From Bifidobacteriaceae bacterium (GTDB lineage Bacteria; Actinomycetota; Actinomycetes; Actinomycetales; Bifidobacteriaceae): 10,519 nucleotides of DNA. Positions 5,733 through 10,519 of the stretch are shown piece by piece. Made by a program: the position numbers and the translations under genes. The notes under the pieces are model-generated. The model ran no database searches and was not told the DNA's origin. It saw only the letters and a list, made by a program, of their open reading frames with translations. Every line of letters starts with the position of its first letter. Position 1 is the first letter of the stretch. Where the stretch lies: assembly GCA_031260825.1 (NCBI GenBank), contig JAISKS010000081.1:1-10519 (forward strand). The letters run 5' to 3'.

Positions 5733-6869
5733 ATGAAAATACAATTAGTAAAGAATGAATTCGTAAATGCACTTAATGATATCATTAAAGTAGTACCCGC
5801 AAAACCCCTTAATCCAGTTTTTGCTGGTGTATATATCAGTATCTCTAAACAAGGACAACTTCTACTAAAAGCTACTGATTCTTCAAGTTTTATCACAAGA
5901 AAATCTGTAGTTGAATCAGATGGAGACGCTGAATTTATAGTAGGCGCGAAAGAAATTACTGAAATTGTAAAAAGTTTTTCTATTGACAAAATTGAAATCC
6001 AAGATAATGATAATTCTATAAAAATCATTGGTGGTAAAACACAATTTACTATTCCTAAATTGCCAATTGACAATTTTCCAACATTTCCATCAATTGATAA
6101 AGTTGATTTTACAGTTAACACAAAAGATTTTTCTAGTGCAATAAATGCTGTTGAATCTGCTACTGATGATAAAAACCCAACATTTACTAATATTCAATTA
6201 AAGCTTGATGGAGATAGTGTTTTTGCTTATGGTACTGACCGTTTCAGAATCGCAAAAAGTAAATTTAATATTTTAAATAATCAAATAAAAGATCAGAAAT
6301 CCATTCTTGTAAAAGCAAAATCATTATTTATTGCTACTCGCGCTTTTGAAGAGCTTAATACAATTAATGTATCTTTAAATTATGATGCTGATGAAGTTAA
6401 ACAAATCAGTTTTGCATCAGATACAATGACATTGACATTGATGACATCAAAAGGTGAATTTCCTGATTTTACTACAATAATTGGTGAGGAATTCTCTGAG
6501 TCAATTATCGTACATAAAGAAGATGTTTTAGCAGCTTTAAAACAAGTATCTATTGTTTTTAGTGCGTCATCTCTTACAGCTGGATCTCTTAAACATACTA
6601 ATTTTAAGATCACTAATAATACACTTGACATCAGTGTTAATGGCGAAGAATCAGCTACTGCTGAGGTTGAGGCTGAATATACTGGCTCTGATATTCAAGT
6701 GATTTTCAATAATGAATTCATTATTGATGGTATTGAAAATGTAAATACTAAATTTGTGAAAATTACATTCAATCCAGATGCTAAGAAATTTAAAATTAAT
6801 GAAATAGACAATCCTAAAGCAGTAGCCTCTGATTCATACACATATATTTTGATGCCTATATTAAACTAA
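5733..6869 (+). CDS. dnaN: DNA polymerase III sliding clamp (beta subunit)
   Basis: The beta clamp is a ring-shaped dimer that tethers DNA polymerase III and other repair and replication proteins to DNA. I choose the ATG at 5733 (378 residues) over the in-frame TTG at 5721, because the ribosome binding site GGGAAG (5723-5728) lies between them. Three clamp domains fit, at about 1-120, 125-250 and 255-378. Marks are the TQFTIPKLPIDNFPTFP segment at about 105-121, GTDRFRIA in domain 2 and the C-terminal YILMPILN, which forms part of the partner-binding pocket. Neither dnaA nor recF is adjacent, unlike the usual origin cluster. It could be the sole clamp gene relocated, or a second copy; the window cannot decide. 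Confidence 0.95.
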   Translation: MKIQLVKNEFVNALNDIIKVVPAKPLNPVFAGVYISISKQGQLLLKATDSSSFITRKSVVESDGDAEFIVGAKEITEIVKSFSIDKIEIQDNDNSIKIIGGKTQFTIPKLPIDNFPTFPSIDKVDFTVNTKDFSSAINAVESATDDKNPTFTNIQLKLDGDSVFAYGTDRFRIAKSKFNILNNQIKDQKSILVKAKSLFIATRAFEELNTINVSLNYDADEVKQISFASDTMTLTLMTSKGEFPDFTTIIGEEFSESIIVHKEDVLAALKQVSIVFSASSLTAGSLKHTNFKITNNTLDISVNGEESATAEVEAEYTGSDIQVIFNNEFIIDGIENVNTKFVKITFNPDAKKFKINEIDNPKAVASDSYTYILMPILN

Positions 6870-6874
6870 TAATA

Positions 6875-7453
6875 ATGAAAAACATTAAATTTAAACTATA
6901 CATATTTTTCCTTTTAATTGCGATATGTGTACCAAATATATTTGGATACGAATTAACTGGATTTCATAAATGGTTTATTAATGATCCAACAAGAGCATAC
7001 GAAATAATATTTAAATATAAATTTTCATTAGATATATTCGTATATTTTGGGTGGTTCATATCTTTCATTACGCTACTTTTTGGATTATTAGCTTTTTTTG
7101 CAAAAGAAAATACAAGATATTTATTTTTAGTTTTAAACCTAATTAGTTTTTCTGTATTATCATTTGTTACAGGTTTTACACGATACAAAATCATCATAAA
7201 ACCTAATACATATATTATGTTTTTTGACCAACATACTAAAGTTGATGCAATAAATTTAGGTGTTACAATAGCGGTAATTCCGTTTATTATATTTTTCTTA
7301 ATAGCCTTAACTAAACATATTATCGAACAAAAATATAAAAAGAAACTTATTAAAATTGGAAGAAAATCAACAGTTATCTCAATAACATTACTTGAAATCG
7401 CTGTAGTTTTGCTCATCACATTAACACCGATACTTGAAAAAATAATTAATTAA
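6875..7453 (+). CDS. Membrane protein of unknown function, five predicted helices
   Basis: I do not recognise this 192-residue protein. It is hydrophobic, rich in Phe, Ile and Leu, with likely membrane segments at about 8-24, 52-76, 80-101, 126-146 and 166-186. The first could be a signal peptide or anchor. A loop of about 27 residues (25-51) contains GFHKWFINDPTR, and another, about 102-125, has YKIIIKPNTY and FFDQHTK. The segment 147-165 is strongly basic (EQKYKKKLIKIGRK) and is probably cytoplasmic by the positive-inside rule. The start lies five bases after the dnaN stop, without a Shine-Dalgarno sequence, so it is probably coupled to dnaN. It is very AT-rich with many AAA and ATA codons. 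No enzyme or transporter motif is visible. Confidence 0.75.
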   Translation: MKNIKFKLYIFFLLIAICVPNIFGYELTGFHKWFINDPTRAYEIIFKYKFSLDIFVYFGWFISFITLLFGLLAFFAKENTRYLFLVLNLISFSVLSFVTGFTRYKIIIKPNTYIMFFDQHTKVDAINLGVTIAVIPFIIFFLIALTKHIIEQKYKKKLIKIGRKSTVISITLLEIAVVLLITLTPILEKIIN

Positions 7454-7466
7454 CTGGAGATAAAAA

Positions 7467-9098
7467 ATGGTAGGGAAAATCACTAAACAAATATTTGTTA
7501 CAGGAGGTGTTGTATCATCTCTTGGAAAAGGATTAACAGCATCAAGTCTAGGGCGTCTGCTTCGTCAGCGCGGATTAAAAGTTGTTATGCAGAAACTAGA
7601 TCCTTATTTAAATGTTGATCCAGGAACAATGAATCCATTTCAACATGGAGAAGTTTTTGTGACAGAAGATGGTGCAGAAACTGATTTAGATATCGGACAT
7701 TATGAAAGATTCTTGGATGTAAATCTTAGTGAAAATGCAAATCATACTACTGGAAAAGTTTATTCTACAGTGATTGAAAAAGAACGTAATGGCGAATATC
7801 TTGGCGATACAGTTCAAGTAATTCCTCATATCACTAATGAAATCAAAAAACGTATGAGAAGTCAAGCAGCTGATGATGTAGACGTAATTATCACAGAAAT
7901 TGGTGGTACAGTAGGAGATATCGAATCTCAACCATTCCTAGAAGCAGCTCGTCAAGTTCGTCTTGATGTTGGCCGTGATGATGTGCTTTTTGTGCATGTA
8001 TCTTTAATTCCATTTATTGGACCTTCAAAAGAACTTAAAACTAAACCTACTCAGCATTCTGTAGCAAATCTTAGATCAATTGGTATTCTTCCTGATGCAT
8101 TAGTACTTAGAAGTGATCGCCCAATTAATTCTGATGTAAAAAATAAAATTTCACTTATGTGCGATGTTGAACCTACAGGAATTATAAACTGTACCGATGC
8201 CCCAAGTATTTATGAAATTCCTCGAATAATTCATAATGAAGGATTGGATTCTTATATTATTCGTAGACTTAATTTACCATTAAATGAAATTGACTGCGAA
8301 GAATGGTCAGAGCTTTTAGATAATGTTCATAATCCAAATGAGAATGTAAAAATCGCAATTGTTGGAAAATACATAGATCTTCCAGATGCTTATTTGTCAG
8401 TAATAGAGGCTCTAAAAGCGGGTGGATTCGGAAATAATACAAAAGTGGATGTAACACTTATTAAAGCCGACGATTGCCAAACTGATGAATCTGCTGAGAA
8501 AACATTAAGAGGTTTTGATGGAATATTAGTACCAGGCGGTTTTGGTGTTCGCGGAATTGATGGAAAAATCGGTGCTCTAAAATGGGCTCGCGAAAATAAA
8601 GTTCCTGCACTTGGAATTTGTTTGGGAATGCAATCAATGGTTATTGAATATGCAAAAAACATCCTTGGGTTAATCGATGCAAGTTCAACTGAATTTGATC
8701 CTGACACGAAGAATCCTGTAATTGCAACTATTGAAGAGCAAAAAGAAATCATTGAATCCGGCAAAATGGGCGGTACAATGCGCCTAGGTGCTTATGATGC
8801 AGTTCTTACTGATGGTAGCTTAGCTTCTGAGATTTATGGTGGTACAAATATTAGTGAAAGACATCGTCATCGCTATGAAGTTAACTCAAAATATATAAGC
8901 GAACTTGAATCAAAAGGTCTTGTTATTTCTGGAAAATCTCCTGATGGTACACTTGTTGAATTCGTTGAACTTCCTAAATCTGTTCATCCGTTTTATATCG
9001 CTACACAGGCTCATCCTGAATTCAAATCTCGTCCAACACGCCCTCATCCGCTTTTCAAATCACTTATTAAAGCTGCGATTGATTATAAGAATAATTAG
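7467..9098 (+). CDS. pyrG: CTP synthase (glutamine hydrolysing)
   Basis: CTP synthase converts UTP, ATP and glutamine to CTP, the last step of de novo pyrimidine nucleotide synthesis. The 543-residue product is full length. The synthetase domain begins with the P-loop GGVVSSLGKG at 13-22, followed by QKLDPYLNVDPGTMNPFQHG and EDGAETDLDIGHYERF. ITEIGGTVGDIESQPFLEA and the FIGPSKELKTKPTQHSV segment also match. The class I glutaminase domain begins near residue 290 and has the nucleophile Cys385 in GICLGMQ with His516 and Glu518 in AHPEF. GGAG ahead of the ATG gives a good ribosome binding site. It follows the membrane protein gene after 13 bases and precedes metG after 11. Confidence 0.98.
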   Translation: MVGKITKQIFVTGGVVSSLGKGLTASSLGRLLRQRGLKVVMQKLDPYLNVDPGTMNPFQHGEVFVTEDGAETDLDIGHYERFLDVNLSENANHTTGKVYSTVIEKERNGEYLGDTVQVIPHITNEIKKRMRSQAADDVDVIITEIGGTVGDIESQPFLEAARQVRLDVGRDDVLFVHVSLIPFIGPSKELKTKPTQHSVANLRSIGILPDALVLRSDRPINSDVKNKISLMCDVEPTGIINCTDAPSIYEIPRIIHNEGLDSYIIRRLNLPLNEIDCEEWSELLDNVHNPNENVKIAIVGKYIDLPDAYLSVIEALKAGGFGNNTKVDVTLIKADDCQTDESAEKTLRGFDGILVPGGFGVRGIDGKIGALKWARENKVPALGICLGMQSMVIEYAKNILGLIDASSTEFDPDTKNPVIATIEEQKEIIESGKMGGTMRLGAYDAVLTDGSLASEIYGGTNISERHRHRYEVNSKYISELESKGLVISGKSPDGTLVEFVELPKSVHPFYIATQAHPEFKSRPTRPHPLFKSLIKAAIDYKNN

Positions 9099-9109
9099 TC
9101 AGGTTAATT

Positions 9110-10519
9110 ATGAGTAAAAAAGTACTTTGTTGCGTGGCTTGGCCATATGCGAATGGACCAAGGCATATCGGGCATGTAGCAGGTTTTGGAATACCGTCAG
9201 ATATTTTTGCGCGCTATCAGCGAATGGCAGGAAATGATGTTTTAATGGTATCCGGTACAGATGAACATGGTACACCAATTCAGGTTCAGGCAGACCAGGA
9301 GGGTATTACTCCGATCGAATTAACTGATCGATATAATTCAGTGATTGTTGATGATTTGGTTGATTTAGGTCTTACATATGATATTTTTACTCGTACAACA
9401 ACTTCAATTCATGAAGAAACTGTACAAAAAATGTTTACGAGATTACTCGATAATGGCTATATTTATCTTGACTCAGTATTAGGTGCTTTTTCGCCTTCAA
9501 CTGGGCGCGCATTGCCTGATCGATATATCGAAGGCGTTTGCCCAAAATGTGGATATGAGCAGGCTCGTGGCGATCAATGCGATAATTGTGGAATCCAATT
9601 AGATCCAGCTGATTTAAAAAATCCGCGTTCTAAAATCAATGGAGAGACTCCTGAATTTAAAGAAAGTGAACATTACTTTTTAGATCTTCCAGCATTTAAA
9701 GATGAGCTAAGAACTTATATTGATACAGTTGGTACGGCAAATAAATGGCGTGACAATGTGAAAAAATTCTCTCTAAATTTAATTGATGATTTGCATTCTC
9801 GTGCGATTTCTCGTGATATTGAATGGGGAATCACAATCCCTACTGATAAATATCGTGATGATAATACGAAGAAATTATATGTATGGTTTGATGCTGTGAT
9901 TGGATATTTAAGTTCGTCAATTGAGTGGGCTACAAGATTTGGAGATAATCCAGATTCATGGCGTGACTATTGGAACGACCGCGATACTATGACATATTAT
10001 TTTATGGGTAAAGATAATATAACTTTTCATACACAGATTTGGCCAGCAGAGCTTATGGGCGTGAATGCTAATTCTGAATCAACTTCTGAGTTTGGTGAGC
10101 TTAATCTTCCTGATAATATTGTATCAAGTGAATTTCTCACAATGAACGATGAGCAGTTTTCCTCATCGCGTGGTCATGTGATTTATGTACGAGAAATGCT
10201 GGATAATTATAGCGCAGATGCACTTAGATATTATATTTCTGTAGCGGGTCCTGAAGTTCAAGATTCTAATTTTACTTGGGAAGATTTTGTAACACGAAAT
10301 AATAATGAGCTTGTTGCAGGTTGGGGCAATTTAATCAATCGCGTAGCAAATTTGATCTTTAAAAATTTCGGATCTGTACCAGATTTAAAAGAGCTTACAG
10401 ATGCGCAGGCAAATATTACAACTACTGCAGGTGGAGATTCAAATGTAGTGAATATTGACGAGTTGGGTATTGCATTAAAAGCTGAGATTGATGCAGCGTT
10501 TGATGTGATTGGCGAGCTA
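9110..10519 (+). CDS. metG: Methionyl-tRNA synthetase, 3' end beyond window
   Basis: MetRS charges tRNA-Met for initiation and elongation. I read 470 codons from the ATG at 9110 with no stop before the edge. The Rossmann fold starts with CCVAWPYANGPRHIGHVAG, with the HIGH motif at 19-22. VSGTDEHGTPI follows at 47-57. The connective domain has a zinc knuckle of Cys144, Cys147, Cys157 and Cys160. WFDAVIGYLS (259-268) and YYFMGKDN (296-303) are typical. The KMSKS-equivalent is QFSSSRG at 349-355, in place of the KFSSSRG I expect in actinobacterial-type enzymes, so the first lysine is glutamine. The anticodon-binding helices begin around 380. Weak AGG precedes the start. A C-terminal tRNA-binding domain, if any, lies outside. 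Confidence 0.96.
   Translation, partial: MSKKVLCCVAWPYANGPRHIGHVAGFGIPSDIFARYQRMAGNDVLMVSGTDEHGTPIQVQADQEGITPIELTDRYNSVIVDDLVDLGLTYDIFTRTTTSIHEETVQKMFTRLLDNGYIYLDSVLGAFSPSTGRALPDRYIEGVCPKCGYEQARGDQCDNCGIQLDPADLKNPRSKINGETPEFKESEHYFLDLPAFKDELRTYIDTVGTANKWRDNVKKFSLNLIDDLHSRAISRDIEWGITIPTDKYRDDNTKKLYVWFDAVIGYLSSSIEWATRFGDNPDSWRDYWNDRDTMTYYFMGKDNITFHTQIWPAELMGVNANSESTSEFGELNLPDNIVSSEFLTMNDEQFSSSRGHVIYVREMLDNYSADALRYYISVAGPEVQDSNFTWEDFVTRNNNELVAGWGNLINRVANLIFKNFGSVPDLKELTDAQANITTTAGGDSNVVNIDELGIALKAEIDAAFDVIGEL

Noticed and set aside
5564..6121. 185-codon minus-strand frame over the start of dnaN
   Set aside because: It lies opposite dnaN and the promoter region, lacks a ribosome binding site and has no recognisable domain.
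6964..7419. 151-codon minus-strand frame
   Set aside because: It is antisense to the membrane protein gene; hydrophobic antisense frames arise easily in such AT-rich sequence, and the plus frame starts next to dnaN.
8390..8764. 124-codon minus-strand frame
   Set aside because: It is a shadow of the pyrG glutaminase region, whose plus-strand frame has all catalytic residues.
9548..9556. DnaA-box-like TGTGGATAT
   Set aside because: It is a single copy with a mismatch inside the MetRS zinc knuckle coding sequence (Cys-Gly-Tyr).

Overview
The window is a dense stretch of housekeeping genes from an AT-rich bacterium (about one third G+C by eye). Several proteins point to the Actinobacteria, possibly near Bifidobacteriales: the HisD C-terminal half, an NrdR of actinobacterial type, a GDSL-type protein with the GPP...W..W layout, L27 without the Firmicute N-terminal extension, L25 with an Ala/Glu/Pro tail, and rpmG next to murB. 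High A+T is unusual there, so a reduced-genome, symbiotic or streamlined lineage is plausible. That placement is inference and cannot be proved from this window.

Layout. At the left edge rplY (L25) runs leftward off the window. A 205-bp divergent spacer holds promoters for rplY and rplU. Rightward follow rplU (L21), rpmA (L27), a degenerate SGNH/GDSL hydrolase-like gene and hisD. A convergent spacer with three 25-bp tandem repeats separates hisD from a leftward cluster, in transcription order rpmG (L33), murB, an HIT-family gene and nrdR. A second divergent spacer has mirrored extended -10 promoters. Rightward follow dnaN (sliding clamp), an unrecognised five-helix membrane protein, pyrG (CTP synthase) and metG (MetRS), which runs off the right edge.

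Functions. The genes serve translation (L25, L21, L27, L33, MetRS), replication and nucleotide supply (DnaN, PyrG, NrdR), wall synthesis (MurB) and histidine synthesis (HisD). Genes are separated by only 5 to 32 bases inside the clusters. Some starts have clear Shine-Dalgarno sequences (rplY, rplU, rpmA, rpmG, HIT, nrdR, dnaN, pyrG). SGNH, hisD, murB and the membrane protein have none visible and probably rely on coupling to the upstream gene.

I did not find a CRISPR array, defence system, mobile element, tRNA or rRNA. The points most worth checking are the SGNH protein that kept its serine motif but lost the other catalytic blocks, the tandem repeat, the mirrored promoter pair, dnaN without dnaA or recF, and the membrane protein between dnaN and pyrG.
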